Assembly (NCBI GenBank): GCA_015832175.1
Contig: WJXW01000019.1
Coordinates: 496,001-560,000, forward strand
Direction: 5' to 3'
Length of the DNA stretch: 64,000 nt
Origin: Paraphaeosphaeria minitans
Taxonomy: Eukaryota > Ascomycota > Dothideomycetes > Pleosporales > Didymosphaeriaceae
Within the stretch, counting starts at the first letter, position 1. Each line of letters begins with the position of its first letter. A program made the translations under genes and the position numbers. Of this stretch, positions 43,729 through 55,740 are shown one piece after another. The notes below the pieces were generated by a model, which saw only the letters and a program-made list of their open reading frames with translations, had not been told where the DNA came from and did not search any database.

Positions 43729-45158
43729 TCATAGTATGCCAACTGCTCGGGAGATCGGCGTAGCAATTCGCCTCAGATAACGTGTGGTGATGGTGCCTGG
43801 CGGGTGTTTCTGGAGCGCACTACCGTACAGCCCAGCCTGCGCGTTGACATCAGCCCTCCTCTTGAGCAGAAGCTCTACGATCGCCCTGTACCCTTCTGCT
43901 GAAGCTGCTTCGAGTGCGCTGCCGTACACTCCCCCGCGCGCGTTGACATCGGCACGCTTCTCAAGCAGCAGCTCAACGACTGCCTTGTGCCCTCCTGCTG
44001 AAGCTGCTTGGAGCGCATTGCCGTATAGTCCACCCTACGCGTTGACGTCGGCGCCTTTTTCAAGCAGCAGGTCCACAATTGCCACGTTGCCCCTTTCCGA
44101 AGCTTTGTAAAGTGCATTGCCGTACTCTCCACTTCGCGCGTTGACATCGGCACGCCTCTCAAGCAACAGCTTCGCAATCGCCTCATGGCCTCTTGCTGAA
44201 GCTGCTTTGAGTGCATCGCCGTGCAGTCCACCAGGCGCGTTGACGTCAGCGCCACCGTCAAGCAGTAGCTCAACAATCGCCTTGTATCCTCCTTCTGAAG
44301 CCCTATAGAGTGCGCTGCCGTACACTCCCCCTGGCGCTTTGACATCGGCCCCCTCTCAAGCAGCAGCTCTACAACCGCCCTCTGGCCTCCCCATGCAGCC
44401 GCCTGAAGCGCGTTCCCGAAGACTCCGCCCTGCGCGTCGACGTCAGCGCCGTCATCGAGCAGTAGCTCTACAACTGCTTTGTGGCCTCTTGCCGAAGCCC
44501 TAGAGAGTGCGTTGCCGTACTCCCCTCCCTGTGCGTTGGCGTCGGCGCCCCTATTGAGCAGAAGCTCTACAGTGGCCACGTGACCTCCGCATGAAGCCGC
44601 CTGAAGTGCGTTGCTGTACTCGCCACCCTGCGCGTTGATGTCCGCGCCACTGTGGAGCAGTAGCTCGACCGTCTCTTTGTGACATCCCCATGAAGCTGCC
44701 TGAAGTGCGTTGCCAAAGTGTCCACCATGTGCGTTGACGTTGGCGCCTTTCTCAAGCAGAAACCTCACAGTTATCTCGCGCCCTCTCCATGCAGCCGCCT
44801 GGAGTGCATTGCCGAAAACTCCAATTTGCGCGTTGATGTCGGCGCCATTTTCGAGCAGTAACCTCACAATTGCCTGATTGCCATCGTATGATGCCCTGGC
44901 CAGTGCTTGGTGGTGATATATACCTCGCGCGTTAACGTCAGCACGTAGGGCCTTCCGGACGGCTGTTTCCTGCCTATGTTGGGTCGCCCGCAAGAGCGCT
45001 GAGCCTCCAGAATGCTGTACGTTGTAACGGTAAAGAAGGCTGTTGAGTTGATGATAAAGGCGGCGGTTGGCTTTTCCAAAGGCAAGGATGTTCCTTTCAG
45101 ATTCCAGGTGCTCTGCTATGAGCAGTAGTAACTCGTAAGGCAGGCTAAGAAGCGACAT
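43729..45158 (-). pseudogene. F-box/ankyrin-repeat protein with a frameshift and a stop
   Basis: I choose ATG 45158 because it opens an F-box ('MSLLSLPYELLLLIAEHLES', then NILAFGKANRRLYHQLNSLL). About 12 ankyrin repeats follow with the consensus GGxxGNALQAAS...VVELLLxxGADVNAQ. A one-base loss in a run of C (44349-44353) shifts the frame. The array continues in the new frame (YGSALYRASEGGYKAIVELL) until TAG 44035-44037, where Gln is expected (NA|GGLYGN), and then in the same frame to 43729 (YGSALEAASAEGYRAIVELL). Intact, it would be about 470 residues, a probable SCF adaptor with ankyrin substrate-binding arm. The unbroken first part (F-box plus 6-7 repeats) could still be made, with an out-of-frame tail. 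Confidence 0.85.
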
Positions 45159-46231
45159 TGCTGGAGCTGGTATCCGACGGGCGGCATTTTGATAGTAGCG
45201 TTTTTGCAAGACCCTCTCCTGCTGATATGGTGCGCCAAGCATGCTGATATCGATGCTCATTGCAAACACATCCCACGCTTCGAATTCGTGACGCTGAATA
45301 CGGTGATGCGGCTTGGTGTTAACCTGCGGCGTTGAAACGTCTGATTGGTGCCGGTAGTAGTTGTTATCGCCTTTCACGTTCTGTTGCCACGTCGAGGCTG
45401 ATGGTGTTGGTAGGCACCTCGGATGTAGCTGCAGCCGTCGCCTCCCTCCTAGTACAGCATATATCGCTTACTTGCCATCTACCAGCCAGAATGGTGGATG
45501 ATAAAAGAGAATGGCGCTTTACCGGGAAATGGTAGGCAGCAGCAATGTTATGCTTATGTGATAGCTCTCGTCACTTGAACAGAAACGAAGACTTGAAAGT
45601 GTCATACCTTGTGGTCAAATAGCAAGGCTGTTGGCCAGGCTCGGACTGTTTGGTATTGTTCTCAAGGCTACAGCAGTCGCGACTCCAGCAGGTGGAGCTG
45701 TGTTTTCTACCACGGTTGACGGGTCGAGACGACGAAAGAGAGTCCCAGAGCTTGACGGTGAGGGCGGATCTTGCGGCGGCGTTACTAAGTCGGGGAGGGT
45801 TTGCTTTTCCGCCGACTATTTGTTCCTGCTTCGAAGAAGTATGCGGAAACTGTGCTTTGCACCGAGTGCGTACATCTACTCGTGTATGGACAGCATGGAG
45901 CTGGTTCACTGGTGTCAATCGACCTCGAATGCCATCTTGGTTCAAGGGTATAAGCGACTCGGTTGGCTTAGTTGGTCAGGATGGGTCAGCATGGTTGTCC
46001 TGCCGCTCACGTATTCCAGCTATCTAGTCACAACCTTTGCACTGTTCTCATCCACCCTCATGCTGATTCTTCCTAAGGCATTGCATATCCGAGCTAAGTG
46101 GATCTAATTGATTCGTGTGATCTGTCGAATGAATAAACCGCGCCTTCTGCAACTGCAACTATCGACAAGCCCAAGGAGGAAATATGATTTGATCTCATAT
46201 TTTTCTTTGAACTGCAGCTTGGCGAGCAGTA
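45159..46231. other. Upstream region, nothing recognised
   Basis: Two overlapping frames at 45631-46107 are open, and one has a hydrophobic C-terminus (WVSMVVLPLTYSSYLVTTFA), but no family or splice support was found. Confidence 0.35.
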
Positions 46232-46758
46232 ATGCATCATGTTATGGCAGACCCCACTATTGTTGCCGCCACGCTAGGTATAGATCTTTTCATGGATAAT
46301 CTATCCCTATACATCAAGCAGCGAGACCATCCCGTATCGCCGACCGTCGCCGATTCTGTCGAAAAGGTATGCATGAAGTCCAGGATCTTTCTGCGCCAAG
46401 CTCACGTTAATTCAAGGATCAAACGCCCACAGGCTTTCGCAGAGTACGATGCAGCAGCTCGCATGAAGCTCATTGCATTTCCAAGGTCATATCCAGCACT
46501 CCGGACAGGGTTCAAAGCGATGCCAAGAGATGTGCCAGCAGCGCGAGCGCCTGCCGAAATGTGTTATTGCGGGTATCGGATTTAGAGGCTTCTGTGTCAT
46601 TTATGGTGGACAACTTCGGAAAAATGTCAGAGATTTATGATCATCTCAAGCGATGTACGGTGCCTGTGCAAGGCAGGTTGGAGAACCACAACAATCCTGT
46701 CGTTCGTCGAAAGCGTAAACGGGCCAGGACTGAGGGTCCCATGGGTCCAGCTAAATAG
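46232..46758 (+). pseudogene. Unknown gene with probable frameshift
   Basis: Frame one (from ATG 46232 or 46244) reads 'DPTIVAATLGIDLFMDNLSL' and is coding-like to about residue 100. From about 46540 the better continuation is in another frame: 'NVLLRVSDLEASVSFMVDNF', ending with the basic cluster 'VVRRKRKRARTEGPMGPAK'. No intron fits the gap, so one base has probably been gained or lost. Function unknown; the basic tail suggests a nuclear protein. Confidence 0.45.
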
Positions 46759-48360
46759 CCGGAAGAGCAATCATTTTGGAAGCTGGGGAGTACTGTATTA
46801 AGCTTTACAATGGATTGAAGTTCATTTCTGTGTCTAGAGCGAACCGTCCTCGTGCGAGGCACATGATAAAGCAATGCCTGTTCTACGTGACCACAATTTT
46901 TGCTAATGGCCCAAATGGGGATGTTGTCGACGAGATAGGATGAAGGGAATGTTGAAAATTAGGACTAATTACAGGTGGACTTAAAGCCTAGTAGTAACTT
47001 AGATGATAGCTTTGACGTGTTTTTCGCCTGCGCTTCCTCGCTATAGAAGAACCCTTACAGCTTTCGTACCTTGAAAAGTTTGCTTGAGCAGATTGCCTGG
47101 ATTACTCCTGCGCCTTTGTAGTCTAAAACAGTATGGTATGCAAGATCGCTCGTCAGGCTTTCTTGAGCGACTGGGTCACTGTATCCATGGCTTGCAGTAA
47201 ACACCCTTAGGATCCTGCCTTGCGGTTCTGATAGAGAAGCGCCCCTTTCAGGCATCCCCTGATGCAGTCGAAACTCACTACCCCTGCATCTTGTCTACCT
47301 TTCCTGTCACCATCTGCTGGAAGCTAAGAATAATCTCGCGTTTCGAAAGACCAGCCAACTTGTCGATACCGCACTGAGACTCGCTACCGCTTTAGCTCAA
47401 ACACCTTGGACTTCCGTGCGGAATGGGCTTCATGTCGTTCGAAGATTACCCTGTTGTGCCGTGTCATGTGGACGGTTGAGAGCTGCGCTCAGCCCCCAGC
47501 ATAGCTTCGGCCATTGCACTCCTTTGGCAATGGCGTCTCCCCCCTTGAGTAGGAAGCTGTCGAAGCATCGAGCTTGCACGGGTTTCCCCGTCCCCTATGA
47601 AGCTGGCTAGCTTATCGATGTTGTGATCTTTGCCTATCCGGGTATGCGTCCTGGCTCCGCTTCTGGTGGCAACGGAATTGCTCATGGGACAACACACCCT
47701 TGACCCTGTATTCTGGCTGTGTCTGCCTTGCAGCAACATGACCACTGGCTTGACGCCGTGTGAATGTTGCCGCTACAGCATGCACACCGCCACCTACGCA
47801 GGGGGAGGTTGGTATCTGGGCGAGACGCCGTCTACGGTCGCTCGTGTCGAAACCTTACTTTCCACGGACTCTGGGTCCTGGAGCCCCTTCTATGGTGCTT
47901 TGGCACTCATCTTTGCTCACCATAGATAGTCAAGCGCGAAGTGGAGAAGCAGTTGAGCATCAGGTCGTGGGCATGAAACACCAAAGAGGAGACAGACGGG
48001 AGGCTTGGACCGTCTCCCCAGCAAGTGCAGAGGTAATGGATGGTAAGGGGTGTATGAGCCTTGGATAGGGACCCTTGAGGTAGGGTTCCTTGAGCTCAAT
48101 ATCGGGAAGAACGTACCGCTCTTCATGCGTACAGGTCATGCGGCCCCCTGCCTCTGCGAATCGTCTGAAGTGCAGTCTCAGCATCCTAGCGTTGAGGCGC
48201 AAGCCGGCAATTTTGGCGGCAAGGGAGAGGTATTTAAGGACCCCGTGAGCCCGTCCTGCCCTTTTCCGTACCACTTCACGCAACCTCCCTTTGCTTCGTA
48301 AATTGTTTTACTGGCCGTTACCGAGGATTCCACTTTTCAGATTCCAACCACGCTCACAAC
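46759..48360. other. Gene-poor stretch
   Basis: Several 60-100 codon frames on both strands overlap here; none has motifs or splice support. Confidence 0.4.
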
Positions 48361-49498
48361 ATGGAGCAGGTACGATAGCAAAGTCACTCACAACGCTTTG
48401 TGTGGAAGCTGACGAACATCTAGACGCTGAGCCCTAACTCTCTCGTGGATGCTGAAGGAGATATTGATTCGCATATTGAGGAGGCATCTTGGCCCGAAAC
48501 CGACCCTGCGGAGATGCAAGAGACAGATTCACTGTGCAATAGGGACGCCATTGACGGAAACCAAACCAGTGGATGTGTCAGCCAGGCTACAGAGTCATGC
48601 CTTCTAGAGCATCCTGTGGCCCTTATAGCTTCGCAGACGGGAGAAAATTCCGACCAAGCAATGGATCAAGCCTTGGAGCCTGAGCTATCAGAGGCGAGTT
48701 CTACAGCAGTCGCCATGACCTCTGCTTCCGATCAGGAGCCGGAACCAGAAGCAACCCAGTCTCCCTCAACCTCTCATCAGGTTGCATCTGCAAACGAGCC
48801 GGAAGGAGCAAGGAACGCCCAGGAAGACGATATCCAGCCCGTGGCGCGTGAACTCGGAATCGGCGAAGCGTGTTCGGCTATCGAAGAGCAACCTACCACA
48901 AATAACGAGTCCACAGCGGATCATCAGGATGATCAAGGCGATGGTCATGTTGCCTCCACAAGTTTGAGCGAGCGCGGTTCTAGCACGACAACTACCTCGC
49001 CGATACCACACACAGCTTCTCACCTACAACATACAATCAATGAAAGTGTGGCGCATGGAAATATAGGTGAATCATTTGCGTCCTGGTCTGGTAGAACCTT
49101 TGCTGACCGAAGGAATAGACTTGCCCTCATCGAACTCTGACGACGAGGAAGTCTCTGAAATGATCATCGTCGATACCAATGGAGGCAAAGCCATCGTCAT
49201 CGACAGCACCGATGAGGAAATGGACATGGATGATGACAAGTCCCGCCAAACACCAAGGCGCCGAGTGCAGCGAAAACGGGTCTCACCACGGTCACAAGAG
49301 ATGATCGATTGGACGTCTAGAGAGTATGAGACAACAAGCGCAGCGAGTCTTGCTGCAGCGTGGAAGATGGTGTGGAAGCAGTGGGGCAAGGTTCGTGCTA
49401 AGTCTAACCGGCAGCTTGCACAAACCTTGGATCGTTTTCACGAGAAAATGTCCCGCATGCAAAGATACGAACTGCCTAGTAATCACCTCCTCTTCTAG
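48361..49498 (+). CDS. Unknown acidic protein whose 3' end lies in transposon DNA
   Basis: Three exons: 48361-48369 (MEQ), 48424-49066, 49113-49498 (345 residues). Introns are 54 nt (GTACGA...ATCTAG, branch GCTGAC) and 46 nt (GTGAAT...CCGAAG, branch GCTGAC). Residues 1-215 are disordered and rich in Glu/Ser/Thr. An acidic block follows (PSSNSDDEEVSEMIIVDTNG), then a basic one (RRRVQRKRVSPRSQEMIDW) and a helical part (SLAAAWKMVWKQWGKVRAKS). The last codons (LPSNHLLF, TAG) are the antisense of a pogo transposase fragment, so the original C-terminus is lost. No family is recognised. Confidence 0.6.
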
Positions 49499-49900
49499 CT
49501 TTGTAAGCTTCTTTGGATTAGGCTCGCAATCGCGTCGCGTAGTAATTCCAGCGCGTCGAGTCTGGAGCGTAGATCGAGGGATATTGTATATAGATGCAGC
49601 GTTCCGGACACTTTTTATTTGGTGCTTATCTAGACTTGATATAGCAAGGAGCATATCTGCTTCGTTGTAGGATGATCGAGCAGCTGTTGGTTGAGACATG
49701 GTGGTTGGTAGGTCGCGCGTCACGAAAAGCTGGTGGGGTGGCCAGCTCGCTTGCCTGGCCAGCTCGCTTACCAGGTACGTTATAGTATTTCCAGTAAACA
49801 TACACTACATCTACCCATCTTGTATAGAGTCCTTTAAAGCAACTGGGATCGATACACCTAACGCTCACCGAACACCAATCTTTTGATTTTTGGGCCACCC
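49480..49900 (-). mobile_element. pogo-type transposase N-terminal fragment
   Basis: On the minus strand from ATG 49699: MSQPTAARSSYNEADMLLAI..., 'VRNAASIYNIPRSTLQTRRA' and 'RRDCEPNPKKLTKLEEEVIT'. This is a psq helix-turn-helix followed by the start of a CENP-B/Tc5 domain, the N-terminus of pogo/Fot transposases. Homology stops at about 49480, where unrelated host gene sequence begins. The 200 bp upstream include a doubled AAGCGAGCTGGCCA. Confidence 0.75.
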
Positions 49901-50012
49901 TCTCAGAGGCCCTAAAAATCCTAGCAACTGACTAAGCTCACTGCGCTGATTCTGGGAGTACCTCTAACGTCCGCCTAGCCCTCCGCGCAGTCGTGCAAAG
50001 GAGCTTGTCAAG

Positions 50013-50138
50013 ATGGCAGAGTCTCCCTCCTCCCAGCACACAGGGTCCCCAGACCCTGAGATCCCTCAGCAGCTTCACACACGCGCCCTAAGACGGCCCC
50101 AGGAAGACATGCTCTACATTGGCAGCTTCAACGCCTAA
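50013..50138 (+). CDS. Short open frame (41 residues), doubtful
   Basis: MAESPSSQHTGSPDPEIP..., ending in LYIGSFNA. Its end overlaps the convergent helicase relic. No family; possibly an orphan first exon. Confidence 0.15.
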   Translation: MAESPSSQHTGSPDPEIPQQLHTRALRRPQEDMLYIGSFNA

Positions 50139-51776
50139 GCCCACATCTGCTTGAATTTACCATCAAACTCCCCCTTCAAACACAGAAACGCTTTTAGTAC
50201 CTTTGGTAGGCGCATGTCTACATCATCCCATCCCTCCACCTCATCATCCTCATCATCCCAAACTCCAATTGGAGCCCAGACGTTTGTTGAGGCTGAGTCA
50301 TTGCCTTCCTGTCCTGCATTATCGTCGCTTCCGATTGTCATGTTATCGTCCTTTGATTCTTCATGCACGTCGCCACTGCCTTTCAGATCAGTTGCGTCTG
50401 CCTCGGATGGTGAGGAGGGTTTTATGAAGTTAGTCAAAGCTGTTATGATCGTTGCGAGGACGAGAGAGAAGTCTGGTTATTCGTTAGCAAACAATCATCA
50501 TTGTTTTGGAGGAAACATACCGTTCAGGTGAAACCAGATATCGGACCTGCGGATCTTGTTTGCTTTCTCTAGGGCATTCAGATCGCCATGCTTGTAGAAG
50601 TCATACAAGTACGCGTTGAGTGGTACTGTAGATTCCGGATGGATAGGCAAGTATGGCACAACAGCTTCTTCCAGAAAGACACCAGAACGTACAGTATCAC
50701 AGAGATCGGAGATACTATCAAATTCGTCACCATGGCCCGAAAGTGAGACGAAGGGGGAGCGAAGAACTGTGTGCTGATTCGCACTTGGGGTTATGTTGAA
50801 TTGCTCGTCCGACCGACCAATTCGTATCCCACTCAGTGGCAACGCGTCATCCGGATCTTTTAGATGCTGATGAATCTCTATTTTTCTTAGCTATCTTTTG
50901 ACATAAGTGCGGAAGATTGCTAAGGTTTCGTTATTATGAGCTCGGAGCGTCTTTTCCGCTTGCTTCGGCAACGGCGGTAAGAAGACGATCGAAGGCGACC
51001 GCTTCACGACCTCGACAAACTCCCCATCGACGCGTTTGCATTGTTGCCGACCAAATATGTGTGATAATACAAGCATAAGTGTTGAACAAACGTATTGGGG
51101 ATTGGAATCAATGTCCTGGCAGAGATCATGGAAGTAGCCCGAACTGAGGAGGACGTGAAAGGCCCAGGCGGAGTTCTCGGTGTAGTATAAGTGAGTGACA
51201 CACCCGGCAAAGTTGATTGGCGAACCATGAAGATCCAGCAAGGACTGGCGTCGAAGATACTCGATTGAGAAGCGAAGATGGTGTAAGACAGCCATTTTGG
51301 ATTTGGGGGAGCCAAGGTAGAGTCGAGGCTGGGAAAGAATAGAGTTGATTGTACGAATGGCGAAGTCGGAGTTGCTTGAGCCATGGAGTAAAGTGGCTAG
51401 CCGCAAGACCAGCGATGTTGTGATAGGAAAATGTCCGTTCAGATCTGGAAGTCTTGAGCTCATGAGACGGAACACTCTTTCAACAGGGATTCCAAGAAAC
51501 AGGATATTCCCAAGTAGGTCAAACCCTCTTCGACCAGCTCGACCAGCACACTGGCGGAAGTTGAGCGCGGTAAGGAAGACAGAGTCTCCAGCGAAAACTA
51601 CAGTTTTACAGGGCATATTGATGCCCAGCGCAAGAGTGCCTGTAGCAATTACAACTTGCAGGTAGCCTCTACGGAAAAGTATCTCCACCACTTGACGATA
51701 TTTCCGATTCATACCTGCATGGTGGACGCCGATGCCTCGGCTCAAAGCACTGATAAGCCATTCTGCGACGCCTCGA
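50135..51776 (-). pseudogene. DDX60-like Ski2-type helicase, C-terminal half only
   Basis: The minus-strand frame opens after a TAA near 51770 with 'RGVAEWLISALSRGIGVHHA'. It carries helicase motifs of the second RecA domain (VIATGTLALGINMP, QCAGRAGRRGFD) and a long C-terminal region. A TAG at 50891-50893 (TYVKR|LRKIEIHQHL) breaks it. Then comes a 48-nt intron (50520-50473; GTATGT...AACCAG, branch GCTAAC) joining 'WFHLND|FSLVLATIITAL'. The end 'FDGKFKQMWA' matches fungal DDX60-like proteins. The first RecA domain with the ATP-binding Walker motifs is absent, so no helicase activity is possible. Confidence 0.82.
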
Positions 51777-53098
51777 TCACGAAGTGGTTATGGCAGGGCA
51801 ATGTCTGAAGTCACCTAGTGTTTGATGGTGCTTAGATTCGATTTTCTACCGTCTTGGTCCTGGGCAATGCAAGATTCTTCAAGAAGCGTTGAAAACGTTC
51901 TGCTCTCCATTCTCTCATCTCAAACATTTAACGTAGTCTTAAAAATATAATAACACCTGCAGGAGGGGAGGAGGGGGCAAATACTATAAACCACCCAACT
52001 TCTCAGCCGTCAGACAGCTGTCAAACGTATGAGTTAGACCAGAAGTTAACTTCTGAGTTCCAGGACCGAGCGTGATTAATGGTGACGGACAACACTATTG
52101 GAAACTCCAGCTCTGCCGCTTTACAGTGAACAAACGCTGCGGTGAAAGTATTGCCTTTTATCAATTTACAATTTAACTAGGTCTAAGAATGTTTGCTGAG
52201 ACTTTATATCAGATTGCATGCTTCCAAGCATGCTGCTGGTTATGGTGGTGGTGCTTGTTTTCTCGACTCCACGCATACCGGGACGTATGTATAGGACGGC
52301 AACTGAAACCGCGGTTGTGAGGTAAGATTGGTTGCGCTGTGCTCCAGAACACCAGCAAATGCGACGCCGCTGTGACCGCGTTAGCAAAGCATTCCTATAT
52401 TATTGGGGTTTTTATGGCCTACCGGCGGTTGCGTTGTATGCGCCATACGCTCAGTTTGGTGACGAAATCACTCCTGTTTACCGATCATGAGGATATGCTC
52501 GATGCCCAATCTAGTCAACGAAGGACTTCCTGGATGAAGATAAGCTCTGGCAATGCTAGCCAAAGCCCAACTGGGAAGGCTCACAGCATTGTGATTGTGA
52601 ATGAGGGTACTTGCTGTTGTTGGGGTTCACGAAGGTCACACAACGGCTTCCGATTGGTGTGCATTGCACACTTTCAGTATCTGCTGTGTGCTGCAACTGC
52701 TGTTTGAGACGAAGTTAGCTGTGCGGATAAGGTCAGCAGGAACTTATGGGGAACTTGGCTACGTCTTACCGACATGCTCGCGTATCTACTGCCGCTGCTG
52801 CCGTACTGGTGAAGCTCAGGCTAAGTATACTGGCGCAACTTAAGGGCACACGCACCGCTAGAAGCACGGCTGCACGAATGGCAGAGTACCGTCACCCCGT
52901 GGATCACTCACTAGCACTAGCAGCCGTGACCGTACTCAAAGCACGCCACAAGTGGCACTCGACGAAGAAGCCACCAAAGGAACAAGCAGTTAGAACAATA
53001 GGCTGCAGAGCAGTCAGTAATGTATCCGTAGCAGTCCAAGGATGAGACTTACGAGCTGAGGTTGAGGCTGCGTGAAGGAGATTACCGCGAAAGACGTC
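51777..53098. other. Gene-poor stretch
   Basis: A frame at 52746-53045 (YRHPVDHSLALAAVTVLKA...) is Ala/Arg/Lys-rich without a known motif. Nothing else is supported. Confidence 0.35.
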
Positions 53099-53536
53099 TT
53101 ACAACCGAGGAGCATAAAGGCCCTGTCTTACTCGACGCCGATTCAAGCACCGAATAGCACTCGGCGCTGCACCTAGACAGCGATAGAAATTCTCTCCGTT
53201 CTTTCGTGAGCTATTTGCTCGCCTGTATTCTCTCGGCGGGCGGTGTCGAACGAGATATGTGCAGAGGACGAGGCGAACAGGCTGCTCGCTGACGGGGGTG
53301 CGCTGGGGTTCAGCAATCGCGAGCAAGTCTTCGGGAGACAGCAGCAGGTGCAAGAGTGATCGCTGTAGGTATGCGCCGGGCGGTGGCTGACGGGCTGGCG
53401 AGCTGCCGTCGCGCTTGTTTCTCGAGCCTCCGGCAGTCGCGCGCCTGGAAGAGATTGAATTTTTATCATAATCGCTGTGACCACGGTCAGATCGCGAAGA
53501 GCAGTCTGGGTACAAGCTGTTTAAGTGCGTAGCCAT
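53099..53536 (-). CDS. Hypothetical protein, 145 residues
   Basis: ATG-initiated frame: MATHLNSLYPDCSSRSDRGH..., Ser/Arg-rich at first, then Leu-rich 'LQRSLLHLLLSPEDLLAIAE'. The composition is plausible, but no domain, intron or neighbour supports it. Confidence 0.3.
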   Translation of the reverse strand: MATHLNSLYPDCSSRSDRGHSDYDKNSISSRRATAGGSRNKRDGSSPARQPPPGAYLQRSLLHLLLSPEDLLAIAEPQRTPVSEQPVRLVLCTYLVRHRPPREYRRANSSRKNGENFYRCLGAAPSAIRCLNRRRVRQGLYAPRL

Positions 53537-55552
53537 AGTGGGATGCCTCAGCGGAGGCGGATAACATCGACGCTTGCTAGGTAAGTGATCATGTACGCGA
53601 CACGCGATTTCTCGACTTTACGGGCATACTTCCGCTATACCTTAGTCTTGAAAAAAAGCAATCAGCGATCAGATACCGGTAACCGATGCAACCAAGAAAC
53701 GTGAAATTCACAAACCTTTCAGTAGTCAACTCCACCGATGGAAGAACCATCGTTGCTTGGCAATAATGGACCATCCACTGAAATCCGTCGATTGGAATGG
53801 CGATCGGTCCCGAACGATCGATGTCCAGGTCTGAGCGAGCGTGAGGCGTAGGCTTCCAGGAGCAATCAGCAGCCTCTACCTATGAGCCACACTGCTGTTG
53901 CGAAGAACGCAGTGATCTGCATTCCGTGTCAGCGTGAAGATTTGAGTCTGCAGAATGACCAGATAGTATGGATTCGTGGACTTCCACAGGAAAGACGACA
54001 CGAGCCGTCCCGAGACAGTAGGCTATGATTCGTTATGGAAGCATACCATCCGATGCTGCGCTTAGAAGGTACGAGAAGACAGCACATAGGACCAGCGCAG
54101 ATACTCGATCGGACCGTAAAATAATCTAGAAGATGAATGTTAGCTTCGGTACAGGCGAGTCACAGACCAGGGCACACCTCGGGCTAACCCTCAGCGGTCA
54201 GCTGCTGTACTCACCGCTACGTATCTGACCCCAACTCATATAGCGGTCGGCGTAATATTTTCGTCAGCGAAGGACTAGAGCTTAGGGAAGACTTACCACG
54301 GCAGTAGCTAAAAGGGAGGAGGACAGCACATTATCGACTGCGCATCCTCAAGAGCACTCCTTCGCAGTCGGATTCGCAGCGAGAGCAGCCACGTCATGGT
54401 CTCCATCCGAGCAAGTCGTTACTCTGTTACAGTGCTGGCAGGACTGGGAAGGAATGGAACAGTCGGTGGGGAAGCTGCTCTAGTGAAGCCGGGTAGACTT
54501 ACAGTCGATGTGCTAGATCCCCCAGCAAGGGGGCATCCGGAGCGCTCAAGTTTAAGGGACGAGAGTAGATCATTCGCACCGAGTGAGCCTACATTGCCTC
54601 AGATTTATTATTCATCAGTCAACAGGATCGAGGCATGGAAGCACGCCTTACCTTGAGGAGCCGCTCTTCGACCTCGTCCACCGCTTGCCTGCTCTCATTC
54701 TCCTACGGCAGCGGCTCGAGACGAAGTGAGCGCACGTACTGATCGGAAACTATTAGACAAGCGCATCAACCTTGACGAGTGTAGCGTGAAGGATCTTACG
54801 AAAAACGAGCTGGTGCGCCACGAGGCTGAAGACCATTTTGACACTCTGCCTAGCAAACGACATGAGTCTAGACGACTGTGGCTTCGCCGGCGGTCGGACC
54901 CCATCACTGCATGTCTTTGCTGTGGACGCTCGGTGCGGTGGCTGTAAGGCTCTGTATGGGAGAATCCAAGTAGCGATGGCAACTCGTCATGAGAAATGAC
55001 TGGGGATGTAGCCACGCGCAACACAGCTACTCGACCTAGGCGAGCGTTGAATGTGGCTTGTATGCAACAGACGGGATCTCATGAGAAATGGGGGTGCAGA
55101 TCTTTTATACCCGTAGGGCGAGCTTTACGCTTAGGCTCGCTCACAGAAGAGATCGACTAGACGCTGAGACGTCCGTTCTCGGATCACAGGGTTGGATTAC
55201 GCTGTGTTCTCCGTCACTCGAAAGCAGCCGTTACGCATGCGGTTCCTACATCAGCCATGCTTACGGCTGGTGCCCTGTCAAATAAGCAGAGACCTATCGT
55301 GAAGACGGCTGCACTGGCACGATGACGCTGCGAGTCATCAGAGTTAGAGTTCTAATACTTACTGTCGATAGACGTCATACTCTGCGCAAAAATAGTGGGC
55401 CAAGGCTGCTGAAGTTGATGCTGAGTGCAAGGGGATTCTTTTGCTGACGCTAACTGATGTTGATGAGGCAGTACGAAACCAAATAGTAGCAAGTCCCCCT
55501 GCTCACGCTCAAACTCACCTTCCGACGCTATAATGCGGCGTCAGGACTACTG
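53537..55552. other. Gene-poor stretch
   Basis: Frames of 60-110 codons at 54396-55024 on both strands look like decayed repeat or GC-rich non-coding DNA. No family match. Confidence 0.35.
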
Positions 55553-55740
55553 ATCTGGAAGGGGAGCTGTAGTTCTGAAATGGTAGTAATATCCGCGCAG
55601 GCAAGAATTGTTTTTAAGGTAGTGTGCCAGCACTGTAATTCCATAGCTTAGCACGTCCTATATGCCCTTCGGGAGGCGAGATGGTGGACTTGATCCCATT
55701 CAACTAGACGTAAAATGAATACCAACCAACCAACCAATCA
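55553..55740 (+). mobile_element. LINE-like 3' end with (CCAA)n tail
   Basis: The inverse complement of the block at 30706-30905, ending in ACCAACCAACCAACC at 55724-55738. Differences from the other copy are mostly C/T and G/A transitions. Confidence 0.65.

Noticed and set aside
45631..46107. Two overlapping frames, one with a hydrophobic C-terminus
   Set aside because: They compete in different frames and neither has splice or family support.
54396..55024. Open frames on both strands with charged composition
   Set aside because: No family match or splice structure; likely decayed repeat sequence.
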